Assembly: GCA_965662565.1 (NCBI GenBank)
Contig: CBFIHS010000011.1
Coordinates: 1-48,831 of the forward strand
DNA length: 48,831 bases
Source of the DNA: UBA5109 sp965662565
Lineage (GTDB): Bacteria; Pseudomonadota; Gammaproteobacteria; Pseudomonadales; Pseudohongiellaceae
Direction of reading: 5' to 3'
The notes below the pieces were generated by a model, which saw nothing but the letters and a program-made list of their open reading frames with translations, searched no databases and was not told where the DNA came from. Position 1 is the stretch's first letter. Each line of letters begins with the position of its first letter. Shown piece by piece: positions 9,116 through 18,009 of this stretch. The translations under genes and the position numbers were made by a program.

Positions 9116-11368
9116 ATGACAGATATGATTACTTTGAATGACGATGGCATGGAGCAAATAGCGCTACGTGATTTCGTTGAGCAATCTTATTTAAATTATT
9201 CAATGTACGTTATTAATGATAGGGCGCTTCCACACATTGGTGACGGCCTTAAACCTGTTCAACGTCGTATAACTTACGCTATGTCAGAGCTGGGTTTAAA
9301 GGCTACAAATAAATATAAAAAATCTGCTCGAACAATTGGTGATGTTATTGGTAAGTTTCATCCGCATGGGGACTCGGCTTGTTATGAGGCGATGGTGCTT
9401 ATGGCTCAACCTTTTTCTTATCGGTATCCAATAGTTGATGGGCAAGGGAATTGGGGCTCCCCAGATGATCCAAAATCTTTTGCGGCAATGCGCTATACCG
9501 AATCGCGGTTACGTCACTACGCAGAAGTTCTATTGTCTGAGTTAGGTCAAGATACGGTTGATTGGAAGTTAAACTTTGATGGCGAACTAGAAGAGCCAAT
9601 TATTCTTCCAGCAAGATTACCTAATATTCTTTTAAATGGTGGTAGTGGAATAGCAGTTGGTATGGCTACGGATATTCCGCCGCATAACCTGAATGAAATT
9701 GCTGAAGCTTGTATATATCTAATCGATAACCCTAAAGCCACCACTGCAGATCTTTGTGAAATTATTCAGGGCCCGGATTTCCCAACTGCTGCAGAAATTA
9801 TTACACCGCGTAAAGACATTCAAGAAATGTATGAAACAGGTAAAGGCATGATTAGGAGTCGAGCTGTTTATCATAAAGAAAATTCGGATATTGTTATCAC
9901 TGCTTTGCCTTATCAAGTTTCAGGTTCAAAAGTTCTTGAACAAATTGCAGCACAAATGCAAAAGAAAAAATTACCAATGATTGTAGATTTGCGAGACGAG
10001 TCTGATCACGAAAGCCCTACAAGAATTGTTATTGAGCCTCGCTCTAACCGTATAGATATTGATGCCGTGATGGCGCATTTATTTTCAACCACTGATCTAG
10101 AAAGAAGTTATCGAGTTAATTTCAATATGATCGGAATTGATGGTAGACCACAAGTTAAAGCATTAAATATACTGCTAAAAGAGTGGTTAACTTTTCGAAC
10201 TACAACTGTTACACGTCGTTTGAATTACCGTCTGAAAAAAATCACTGACAGAATGCATATTCTTGAAGCTTTACTAATTGCTTTTTTGAATATCGATGAA
10301 GTAATTGAAATCATTCGGACTGAAGATAAACCCAAAGAAGTTTTGATGCAGCGCTTTAGTTTAAGCGATAGGCAAGGGGAAGCTATTCTTGAGTTAAAAC
10401 TTCGGAATTTAGCCAAACTGGAAGAGATGAAAATAAAAGGTGAGCAAGCTGAGCTCGCTGAAGAACGTGCCAGTCTTGAACAGGTACTTGGATCTAAAGC
10501 TAGGCTCCAGACCTTAATCAAGAAAGAAATAAAGCAAGATGCTGAGGCTTTTGGCGATGAAAGAATGTCTGAGATTGTCACTCGAGCTGAAGCGCAAGCT
10601 TTCAGTGAGACAGAATTAATCGGTTCTGAACCTGTCACAATTGTTCTTTCTGATGCTGGATGGGTTAGGTCAGCAAAAGGTCATGAGATTGACCCTGAAG
10701 GTTTAGCGTATAGATCTGGTGACAAATTAAAACTTTACGCTAAAGGGAAAAGTAATCAAAGTGCTATATTCTTAGACTCAACAGGCAGATCTTACGCAGT
10801 CCCTGCGCATACCTTACCTTCTGCTCGCGGCCAAGGTGAACCATTAACAGGAAGGGTGAGCCCTCCTTCTGGAGCGAGTTTTGAGGGCTTAATGATTGGT
10901 CAATCTTCGGATTATTATTTGGTCTCGTCCGATGCTGGTTATGGCTTCATCACAAAAATGGAGAACTTCTTTAGTAAGAATAAATCCGGCAAAGCGGTTT
11001 TGAAAGTTCCGAAAGGAGGTAAAGTATTACCCCCGGCTCCTGTTGGAAAAGTTTCCGAAAGTGAAGTCGTGAGCATCACTAATGAAGGTCGAATGTTGAT
11101 GTTCAATTTAAAAGATTTACCCGAACTATCTAAAGGTAAAGGTAATAAAATTATTAATATTCCTTCTGCTAGAGTAGCTGAAAGGGTCGAGTTTGTAGTT
11201 GCATTAGCTGTTATAGAAAATAGTGATAGTCTTGTGATACATTCTGGCAAACGCTACATCAAACTCTCTATGAATGATCTTGAGCATTACAGAGGCGAAA
11301 GAGGCAGAAGGGGTAATAAGTTACCCCGAGGCTTCCAAAAAGTTGATAAAGTTGAAGTGCAAAAATAG
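9116..11368 (+). CDS. parC: DNA topoisomerase IV subunit A
   Basis: A 750-residue breakage-reunion subunit. The winged-helix/tower region carries the active-site Tyr127 in AAMRYTESR. The quinolone-determining region reads HPHGDSACYEAM; the positions equivalent to E. coli Ser80 and Glu84 (Ser87 and Glu91 here) are wild type. After a coiled coil (about residues 360-480) comes the ParC C-terminal beta-pinwheel, without a GyrA box. The start MTDMITLNDDGMEQIALRDF is close to the E. coli N-terminus. It lies 53 bp after parE. Downstream, the order known from Pseudomonas breaks: instead of serB there is a decayed region. Confidence 0.97.
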   Translation: MTDMITLNDDGMEQIALRDFVEQSYLNYSMYVINDRALPHIGDGLKPVQRRITYAMSELGLKATNKYKKSARTIGDVIGKFHPHGDSACYEAMVLMAQPFSYRYPIVDGQGNWGSPDDPKSFAAMRYTESRLRHYAEVLLSELGQDTVDWKLNFDGELEEPIILPARLPNILLNGGSGIAVGMATDIPPHNLNEIAEACIYLIDNPKATTADLCEIIQGPDFPTAAEIITPRKDIQEMYETGKGMIRSRAVYHKENSDIVITALPYQVSGSKVLEQIAAQMQKKKLPMIVDLRDESDHESPTRIVIEPRSNRIDIDAVMAHLFSTTDLERSYRVNFNMIGIDGRPQVKALNILLKEWLTFRTTTVTRRLNYRLKKITDRMHILEALLIAFLNIDEVIEIIRTEDKPKEVLMQRFSLSDRQGEAILELKLRNLAKLEEMKIKGEQAELAEERASLEQVLGSKARLQTLIKKEIKQDAEAFGDERMSEIVTRAEAQAFSETELIGSEPVTIVLSDAGWVRSAKGHEIDPEGLAYRSGDKLKLYAKGKSNQSAIFLDSTGRSYAVPAHTLPSARGQGEPLTGRVSPPSGASFEGLMIGQSSDYYLVSSDAGYGFITKMENFFSKNKSGKAVLKVPKGGKVLPPAPVGKVSESEVVSITNEGRMLMFNLKDLPELSKGKGNKIINIPSARVAERVEFVVALAVIENSDSLVIHSGKRYIKLSMNDLEHYRGERGRRGNKLPRGFQKVDKVEVQK

Positions 11369-11421
11369 TGGCTATCGCCCATATATTAAAAACTTTAACA
11401 GTTAAAACAAAAGTTGATGTT

Positions 11422-11775
11422 ATGCAAAATCCTTCAAAAGTGATTAACTGTAAACCCAAACTTAAGACCAATACGACTGCTCTTTCTATAGCAGTACTAT
11501 CAATCTTGCCGCAGATTGTTATTGCACAATCTGAAATACAAGGTGAAACTTCTATTCAAGAAGTTGTAGTTACCGCTCAAAGACGTGAACAAAACCTTCA
11601 ATCAGTTGGTATTACCATGTCCGCATTTTCAAATACGGACATAGAAGCTCGAGCATCTAACAAACTATCCGATCTCACTAAGCTAGTTTCAAACACTATG
11701 TTGTTTGAAGATTATGGGAATGGTTTGCCTACTTGGGTAATTCGAGGAGTAGGCCTGCAAGATTTTAGTGTATAA
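11422..11775 (+). pseudogene. TonB-dependent receptor fragment (signal peptide and start of plug only)
   Basis: 117 codons from the ATG at 11422: a signal peptide (ALSIAVLSILPQIVIA-Q), a TonB-box-like EVVVTAQRREQNLQ and the first part of a plug domain (VGITMSAFSNTDIEARASNKLSDLTKL...WVIRGVGLQDF). The reading then hits TAA and becomes unrelated histidine-kinase sequence in another frame. A working receptor needs about 600-800 residues including the barrel, so this is a 5' remnant. The abrupt switch at about 11768-11776 with no flanking repeat suggests a deletion joining two genes, although a misassembly would look the same. The family of the receptor resembles those with EVVVTAQRREQ-type boxes in marine proteobacteria. 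Confidence 0.8.
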
Positions 11776-12224
11776 AACAGGCAGTAGAACGTTATCCGTT
11801 TAAGTCAGATGAAAGAGATGTAGTTGAACTTGATTTGGCAAAGAATTTTAAATTCTTGGGAATTGAAAGTATTTTTATCTATGTAATTTTTAATTTAATG
11901 AAAAATGCGTTGTATTCAATTCGCTCTGCAAAAAAGGGAAAAATATATCTGAGTCTAGATACTGAAGTGATAACAAATGAATTCGAACTAGGACAAAAAG
12001 CTAATGTAATCTACTTTAGAGATACAGGCGCAGGAATTGAGCAAGAAACTCTAGAAAAAATATTTGATAGCTTTTTTACAACTAAAGAAGGTGGAACTGG
12101 AGCCGGTTTAGCATACTGTAAAAGAACAATTGAAAGTTTTAAGGGGAAAATTGAGTGTGATTCAGTAGTCGGGGAGTACTGTCAATTTAGAATAGTTTTA
12201 CCTGAAGTTAAAATATTCTCTTAA
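11769..12224 (+). pseudogene. Histidine-kinase C-terminal fragment (ATPase domain only, CqsS/LqsS-like)
   Basis: An open frame without a start, beginning at the junction (CIKQAVERYPFKSDERDVVEL). It continues through an N-box (FNLMKNALYSI), a G1 box (RDTGAGIEQETL), an F box (IFDSFFTTK) and a G2 box (GTGAGLAYCKR), and stops at 12222-12224. The dimerisation/phospho-His domain and any sensor are gone. The stretch ARYPF...F.F.G...YVIFNLMKNALY resembles the kinase core of CqsS/LqsS quorum-sensing kinases as I remember them; that assignment is tentative. The fragment is convergent with the response-regulator pseudogene, 48 bp apart, and may be the remains of its partner. Confidence 0.75.
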
Positions 12225-12272
12225 GTTTTCATCAGGCTATTGGAGTATTACAAAAAAGGTCTAAAAAAAGGG

Positions 12273-13366
12273 TCAGTGTAATATTTCGTTGGTTGCTGTG
12301 TTTAATTCCAAATGGTCATCATATGTAATAATTTTTCTAGAATTCATATTCTTATCAAAAAGATTGGGCTTGAGGCTTGAAGTTGAATCTGTAATTAAAG
12401 TTGCAAAGTAATTTTTAGAATCATCAACGGTTATTGCGTTATGGTAATTAGCTTGCCAATTTTAGATTTTACTTAATATTGACTGTGTTTCATCCTCATC
12501 ATTAATGCTGAAGCCTTGAAGCAACTCAGCTCTTTCAACTTTAGTAATTAGTTCGTTAGGGGCAGATAAGCTATTAAGCTGCAAAACATGAGCTTTCAAA
12601 TTCTCGTTTGTATAAATCAAAAGTAAACGTTGCAAACCTTTGCTGTCTAACAGCAGAAACCCATTTGCGGGATTTTCGATTATATAGTATTCAGAATAAC
12701 CAATCTTTTCCCTAAGCATAGAAAAAAAGTTTGAAACTCTGGGTCAACTAAGTAGCCATCACGTTGATTAGAAATAATTGGATCTGTAATTAATTTGTAA
12801 GTGTTTCTGAAATATTGATCTTGGAAAGTTTCTATTATGCTATTGAGTTTAAGGCGTAATTTGGGGTCATGCTTATCAATAAACTGATCAATAAGCTGTT
12901 TATTGAAAGCTTTAATAGCAAGCTCCATATCTGCTTGACCAGTTAACAATACTTTTTTTATGAAAGGGTTTTTAACATTAAATAGAAACTCCAAGCCATT
13001 CATTTCAGGCATTGAGTAGTCAACTACTACTGTTGATGCTGTTTGAAATCGAGCTCCGTTATATATTTCATGATGAAGCTTGTCTATGTCAATATGAGAA
13101 AGAGAGTCTGATTCTTGTGGGCCAGTGTGGTAATTAGAATAACAGCGTTCCTGAATTTTGACATGCTTATGAGATTGATTGACATAATCTAATGTCTCTG
13201 TGGCAGATTGAAATACTTTAATACTTTAATACTTTAATACTTTAATACTTAAATTCTTATTAAGCATCAAGCTGATACCTTCAAGAAAATCAGGATCGTC
13301 ATCAAGTAAAATCACTTGAGTGGGAAAGTAAAAAGGATGCCCGATAATTAAATCATCATCTTTCAT
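12273..13366 (-). pseudogene. Response-regulator pseudogene with three lesions
   Basis: From the ATG at 13366 the frame encodes a receiver domain: the acidic pocket VILLDDDPDFLEG, the phospho-acceptor Asp in VVVDYSMPEMNG, Thr in VLLTGQA and Lys in QFIDK. It then continues as a long helical C-terminal part with no DNA-binding motif. Three lesions interrupt it. (1) An in-frame TAA at 13226-13228 is created by extra copies of an 8-bp repeat; the frame is otherwise preserved. (2) A one-base deficit in the A7 run at 12722-12728 causes a frameshift. (3) A TAA at 12462-12464 is followed by 62 open codons ending NSRKIITYDDH...EILH. Repaired, the protein would be about 355 residues. The gene starts 12 bp after the cyclase-like gene, so it was the last gene of the fimX operon. 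Confidence 0.8.
13212..13249 (-). repeat. Octanucleotide tandem repeat (TTAATACT x4 plus a degenerate unit)
   Basis: Four perfect TTAATACT units at 13218-13249 follow AATACT at 13212-13217. On the coding (minus) strand the unit is AGTATTAA. With a single unit the response-regulator frame is open (LSIKVFQSATETL). Three extra units (24 bp) keep the frame but add a TAA. Two units shift the frame; three also bring in the TAA. Confidence 0.9.
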
Positions 13367-13378
13367 AATATTATTCGC

Positions 13379-14719
13379 TTATACTCTATCTGGAACAATA
13401 TGAGCGCATTGTTTACTCAATAAATCTTTATATTGTCCCATTTCTTCGTCTATAAAATATGCCATGAAAGACATGTTATCCGTTGGCATTGTAATCTCAA
13501 TATTTTGTGTCGAGTGTAAATTTTGATTTTTTCTTGCTTGTGAATAAGTAGTTTCGCTAATCAATAATTTTGCAGGTTCTGATTCTTGACATAATAGATA
13601 AGCGGTATCAATACTTTTCCCAAGGATGGTTTCAGTTTGTGAACCCCCATCATAATCTTTAGAAAAAAAAGTGTCTCCACTGTGTATTGCTGTTTTGAAC
13701 TGTAAAGCTTGTGATTTCTTTTTTTGATGCTGCAGATTTACTTTAGAAATCACAAGTTGGAACAACAATGCACAACAAACAGCATTAATACTGTGATCTT
13801 CTCCGCAGGTTCTAAGATCAAATGATACAAGGCAAGATTCACCGTTATAGCGGTGCAAGGTTCCTCCGTATAACTTAGCTGCTTTTTTTAAATAAAAGTA
13901 GTATTCGTTTAATAGCTTAGAAAGTGTATTTGGGTGTAATAGTTCAATAGCAGTGTTTACGTTAACAACTTTTATCACCAATAAACTGCTCATCAATTTA
14001 GAAGAGTCTTCGCTTACGGCCATTGAAGTTATATTTTGAACACCTGATAAGCTCAATTGTTGGGTTCTATTCTCTTGATACTTCTCAAGCAAAGACTTAC
14101 AAGCGATAGACAAACGAGAAATTTCATCTTGATTGCTTATGTCACCAGAAATCGATCCTTCGTCAGGGTTTTCAATGGCGCTAATAAGCTTGTTAAGGGC
14201 CGATACTAAATGAGTAGAAAGTGATAGTGATACGGCTATTACTAATAAAAGACTGAAGCTTAAAATAGCCCAGAAATAATAGCGCGAACTATTTAGTCCA
14301 TTGTTGTAAGTAGCAGTATTGAGATCAAGTCGGATGTGACCTGCAATTGCATCTTGTAAAGTTATTGAAGCCTCGTAATTTGCCTTGATTGCTTCGCTAG
14401 AGCTAACTATCCCTTTAGTCGCAATAACTTGATTATCAACATTATAGACAGTCACTCTATCGATAATGTTGTGCTCTGTAAGCTGATCGATTACAACATT
14501 TAAACTTAATAAGTCATTCACTAAAACAAGTTCACGTATTGAATCTGCTGACTGTTGAGCCATTGTAGTGCCAAATTCATCGGCCTGAGTTTGAAGATAG
14601 GACCTAGCTTGATTATTCTGGATTAGCCAAAGAGTGCTTAAAGTTAAGGCTAGAATGGCACTGAAACATAAGGCTACTTTGTAGCCAAAAGAAAGTTTGT
14701 TAAGAATCGGGATGTCCAT
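13379..14719 (-). CDS. Membrane protein with periplasmic AhpA/YtjB-like sensor and degenerate class III cyclase domain
   Basis: 446 residues. The first membrane segment is at about 15-32, followed by a periplasmic helical domain (about 33-145) resembling the SMP/YtjB/AhpA family, a second segment at about 147-168, a short HAMP-like linker (NLISAIENPDEG...DEISRL), and a C-terminal adenylate/guanylate-cyclase-like domain (about 245-425). The cyclase fold is suggested by LLVIKVVNVNTAIELL...YGGTLHRYNGESCLVSFD and the HSGDTFF...ILGKSIDTAYLL block. However, the two metal-binding Asp positions are not acidic, so catalysis is unlikely. It is 13 bp after fimX. A protein of this type also sits near serB and fimX in Pseudomonas, from memory (PA4961 region). 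It may be a signal sensor for pilus or c-di-GMP control, which is inference. Confidence 0.7.
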   Translation of the reverse strand: MDIPILNKLSFGYKVALCFSAILALTLSTLWLIQNNQARSYLQTQADEFGTTMAQQSADSIRELVLVNDLLSLNVVIDQLTEHNIIDRVTVYNVDNQVIATKGIVSSSEAIKANYEASITLQDAIAGHIRLDLNTATYNNGLNSSRYYFWAILSFSLLLVIAVSLSLSTHLVSALNKLISAIENPDEGSISGDISNQDEISRLSIACKSLLEKYQENRTQQLSLSGVQNITSMAVSEDSSKLMSSLLVIKVVNVNTAIELLHPNTLSKLLNEYYFYLKKAAKLYGGTLHRYNGESCLVSFDLRTCGEDHSINAVCCALLFQLVISKVNLQHQKKKSQALQFKTAIHSGDTFFSKDYDGGSQTETILGKSIDTAYLLCQESEPAKLLISETTYSQARKNQNLHSTQNIEITMPTDNMSFMAYFIDEEMGQYKDLLSKQCAHIVPDRV

Positions 14720-14732
14720 GAGTGTATCGGTT

Positions 14733-16805
14733 TTAATTTGTCAATCTGCAGTACTGGTGTTTGATATCATGCTTTTCAAGAAATTGATAATTCATTCCTT
14801 CGTTCGGTTTTGTCAATGAACAGCCTTGTATGAAATCTACGTTTAACTTCCACAATATAGGAAGGATAGCCTTATCTTCTATTTCAGGCACTATAACTTT
14901 AAAGCGCTTCTTATGCAGCTTAATAATGATATTTTTCAAGCCATCCTGATGGTAGTGGCTATACGTTAAATCCTCAGTTAATGTTTTATCGACTTTAATA
15001 TGGCTTGGCTTGATGACATCTAAATATTCTTCAGTCTCGAGCATACAGCCATAGTGGCAAACAATAATATCGTGGCCAAGTTGCTTCAAACTACTGCAGA
15101 AGCTTTCGCTGTATTTTAGGGTTTGGCAGATATTAATTTCGGAAATTTGAAACGCTAAGCTATTTGATGGGACCTTAGCTTCATAGACGGTTTGACTTAG
15201 CCAAGATAAAAAAGTTTTGCTGACTAGGGTATTGCTGTTGAGGTTTATATGAAGACGAATGTTAGGATTAAATCTTTTTCGTAAGGCTTTTAAAGCCATT
15301 GAAATAATCATTTGATCGAGTCTTTCACCAAGCCCATTTAGATCAGCAACTCCAACATATTCTTTCAGAAATACTTCTTGCATATTAATGTCAAGCATAC
15401 TGCTGATGACTTCATAATCCTCGGTATTAGAACCTTTTAAGTTAATTATTGGCTGAAACAGTATTTTAAAATGTTCCTGATCAAGAGCTTGCTCCAGCTG
15501 TTTAGATATTGCTTTAAGATCACTATCAATCAATGGTTCGAAGCTATTATTCCCCTTATGAGTAGTGTTTAGGTTCGCTCTAGCTCGAGCGAGTAAAGCC
15601 TTAGCATCTTGTGAATGATTGTTGATAGTTACAATACCTATTGAGCAACTTAACTGAAGGTTTGGTAATGAAGTAGTAGTGATGTGGTTGTTTATTTTAC
15701 TTTTTATAAAGTTGGCCAACTCAACGGCTTCAGTTGGGCTAAAGTCATATATAAGCAGTGAAAATTCATAATCACCAAGGCGTGCTGATGAAAATTCCTT
15801 TTTTATAGACTGTCTTAAGAATTCGCTTATATCACTCAGTACTCTATTTGTATTCGAGAGCCCTATTGTTGACTTAATATCTAGGAATTCGTTCACCTGT
15901 ATAACAAGGAGTGAAGAAATTAGACTTTCTTTAATCGCTCGACCAATAGTGTCTTCAAGCTTCTCCAAAAAGTAGGCTTTATTATACAGACGAGTTATTA
16001 GGTCATGAGAGTCACTTACTTTAAGTTCATCACGATATCGTGAGTTACCAACTGTTGGTTTAAGGATTAACTGCAAGCAAGCTTTTTGATCGTAAGTAAT
16101 AGGCGAAAAAATTAAATCTATATTATTGCTCTCTACGACATTGTGTTCTGGTGTTTGAAGTTGTAAAGATAGAGAAGATTCTTTTGATACTTTTTTGCTT
16201 AGGAACTTTTCTAATGAAGACCTAGCCTCTTCATAGAAAAGATCCAGCAACGGGGTGTTTATTATATCTTCTGGCTTGCCTATTCTAAAAAAATCAGCAT
16301 AGCTTCTATTACAGTAGAGGTGCATACCTTCAAAGATATACGCAATAGCGTGGTTTGTATTATCTAATAAAGATTTATGGCTTTTTTCGAGTTGCTTATA
16401 GTCTTGAAAAAGGAGCTGATACTTTCGTTGGGTTTCAGCGGTTCTAATTTCTCTATGAAGAGCAAATGTTATTTTATCTTTATTGCTAAGCTGAATGCTG
16501 TCTCGAATATCATGACTAACTAAACTGATTTCATTAAGGTTTGTTGAATTGTCTCTAAGTAAAATTATTGGTAGCTGCATTCCGAGGTTTTGAAGTTTAG
16601 CGATCGCCGTTGTAATTGAAATATCCAAGTCTTCTGAGTGAAGCATTAAATCCCAATTGTGTTCTTTGAGCTGACTTTCAAAGTTTTCAGTAGTATTTGT
16701 TCCAGCAGCTTTAATATTTACACCTTGTACTCGAAGCTTGCTTAAAATGATATTGATTTCTTGATATTGCTTAGTGACTACCAGAATTTGAAAGAGCGCA
16801 GACAT
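14733..16805 (-). CDS. fimX: FimX-like degenerate GGDEF/EAL c-di-GMP receptor
   Basis: 690 residues with the order REC-like (1-125), PAS (about 145-255), GGDEF (about 265-425), EAL (about 440-690), the architecture of Pseudomonas FimX. All three signature sites are degenerate: the receiver lacks the phospho-Asp (WDLMLHSEDLD), GGDEF reads LGDYEF, EAL reads EVI (FQPIINLKG...YEVI), and the DDFG loop reads CHYG. Neither cyclase nor phosphodiesterase activity is expected. The EAL-fold binding elements (QPI, HINLN, HIKVDK) remain, which suits a c-di-GMP binding effector that promotes type IV pilus assembly. It heads a minus-strand operon with the cyclase-like membrane protein and the former response regulator. 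Synteny with psd, rhodanese and rsgA supports the name. Confidence 0.78.
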   Translation of the reverse strand: MSALFQILVVTKQYQEINIILSKLRVQGVNIKAAGTNTTENFESQLKEHNWDLMLHSEDLDISITTAIAKLQNLGMQLPIILLRDNSTNLNEISLVSHDIRDSIQLSNKDKITFALHREIRTAETQRKYQLLFQDYKQLEKSHKSLLDNTNHAIAYIFEGMHLYCNRSYADFFRIGKPEDIINTPLLDLFYEEARSSLEKFLSKKVSKESSLSLQLQTPEHNVVESNNIDLIFSPITYDQKACLQLILKPTVGNSRYRDELKVSDSHDLITRLYNKAYFLEKLEDTIGRAIKESLISSLLVIQVNEFLDIKSTIGLSNTNRVLSDISEFLRQSIKKEFSSARLGDYEFSLLIYDFSPTEAVELANFIKSKINNHITTTSLPNLQLSCSIGIVTINNHSQDAKALLARARANLNTTHKGNNSFEPLIDSDLKAISKQLEQALDQEHFKILFQPIINLKGSNTEDYEVISSMLDINMQEVFLKEYVGVADLNGLGERLDQMIISMALKALRKRFNPNIRLHINLNSNTLVSKTFLSWLSQTVYEAKVPSNSLAFQISEINICQTLKYSESFCSSLKQLGHDIIVCHYGCMLETEEYLDVIKPSHIKVDKTLTEDLTYSHYHQDGLKNIIIKLHKKRFKVIVPEIEDKAILPILWKLNVDFIQGCSLTKPNEGMNYQFLEKHDIKHQYCRLTN

Positions 16806-16886
16806 ATTATCGACTTTTTACACTAAGAAGTTGAGGACTAATATCCTCATAAGTGTAGTCTGCTTTTTAGAGTTTTTTAAATAATT

Positions 16887-17891
16887 TCAGATGATCGGGG
16901 TTTTACTGGCGGCACCAGCTTCTTCGAAAACTAATTTTGGTACGAGATAGCCTGGTAATTGCGCTCGTACTTCTGACATTAATTTATGAGCTTGCGAAAG
17001 TGACACTTCAAAATGACCACTGCCTTGGACTTTATCTAGCATGTGAAGGTAGTAGGGTAGAATCCCACATTTAAATAGACGCTCACTAAGATTACATAAA
17101 GCCATTGTATTGTCGTTAACTTTTTTTAATAAAACTGCTTGGTTCAATAGTTCAACACCTGCGGTTTTTAACATAGCGCAAGCTGATTCAACTTCGCTAT
17201 CAAGTTCTTGCGCATGGTTACTGTGCATAACAATTATGAACTTAAGAGGAAAGCGAAGCAGGAGGTCGCAAAATGCTTGAGTGATACGTTGTGGAATTAC
17301 AATTGGTAGGCGAGTATGAATTCTAACTCTTTCTATATGGGGAATATTGGCAAGGTGTTCTAACAACCATTCAAAATGTTTGTCAGAGACCGCTAGAGGA
17401 TCACCACCGCTAAGTATGACTTCTTTGATAGATCTGTCTTCTCTTACATACTGCAAGCTCTTGAGCCATTGCTTACGATCAGGGCGATTGTCTGAGTAAG
17501 GGAAATGACGTCTAAAACAATACCGGCAATGAACTGCACAGCTGCTTGTAGGCATCAAAAGAATTCGACCTTGATATTTATGTAAGATTCCAGCCACTGG
17601 ATTGGATTCTTTTTCTCCTAGAGGATCATGGACATAGCCTGGCAAGGTCCTGGCCTCCTTGGCTTGTGGCATGACCTGTAAAAAGAGAGGGTCTTCAGGG
17701 TTTGCCTTCTGCATGCGATCGATAAATTCGCGTGGGACCCGTAAAGGGAAATCTCTTAGCACATCCGTATTAAAGCCTATTTGCTCGGGCTTAAGCTCTA
17801 ATAGATCAAGCAATTCAAAAGGATTAGTTATTAGATTCGCAAGCGAATCTTGCCAAGAGTTTTTTTCTCGAAGTGAAAGAGGATTAAGCAT
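16887..17891 (-). CDS. epmB: EF-P beta-lysylation protein EpmB (radical SAM lysine 2,3-aminomutase)
   Basis: 334 residues. It is a radical SAM enzyme with the cluster motif C118-AVH-C122-RY-C125 followed by FRRHFPY. It converts (S)-alpha-lysine to (R)-beta-lysine, which EpmA then attaches to EF-P. Other family blocks are SGGDPLAV, RVRIHTRLPIVIP, LLNQAVLLKKVND and YYLHMLDKVQGSGHF (PLP-associated region), with the C-terminal PLP-pocket part GYLVPKLVFE. The sequence tracks E. coli YjeK throughout and lacks the C-terminal extension of clostridial aminomutases. It is divergent from efp with 118 bp between start codons. Confidence 0.95.
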   Translation of the reverse strand: MLNPLSLREKNSWQDSLANLITNPFELLDLLELKPEQIGFNTDVLRDFPLRVPREFIDRMQKANPEDPLFLQVMPQAKEARTLPGYVHDPLGEKESNPVAGILHKYQGRILLMPTSSCAVHCRYCFRRHFPYSDNRPDRKQWLKSLQYVREDRSIKEVILSGGDPLAVSDKHFEWLLEHLANIPHIERVRIHTRLPIVIPQRITQAFCDLLLRFPLKFIIVMHSNHAQELDSEVESACAMLKTAGVELLNQAVLLKKVNDNTMALCNLSERLFKCGILPYYLHMLDKVQGSGHFEVSLSQAHKLMSEVRAQLPGYLVPKLVFEEAGAASKTPII

Positions 17892-18009
17892 GAATAGGAT
17901 AATAGCTGATTATTAACTTTAATTTTAGAGGGAATAGGCTGAGTTGCTGGTATTCCATCAATGAAATTCATATCATCACAACCTGATTAAAGGCTTCAAA
18001 GAGGTAAAC

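Noticed and set aside
9360..9400. Quinolone-resistance substitution in ParC
   Set aside because: The motif reads GDSACYE, with the Ser and Glu of the sensitive form.
10225..10638. A 137-codon open frame antisense to parC, and similar ones inside parE, rnr, radA and rpsF
   Set aside because: They lie wholly inside well-conserved genes, have low-complexity Ser/Leu-rich or Lys-poor translations typical of reverse-frame shadows, and lack ribosome binding sites.
11835..12224. The kinase fragment as a complete stand-alone ATPase protein starting at TTG 11835
   Set aside because: Kinase-like sequence continues upstream of that TTG to the junction, there is no ribosome binding site, and the phospho-accepting domain is absent.
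13212..13249. A CRISPR or phage-related repeat
   Set aside because: The unit is 8 bp, contiguous, without spacers, and inside a coding frame; it is a simple tandem repeat.
11369..13380. An insertion sequence or integrated element explaining the decayed region
   Set aside because: No transposase or integrase remnant, no terminal inverted repeats and no target duplication could be found; the fragments are ordinary receptor and signalling genes.
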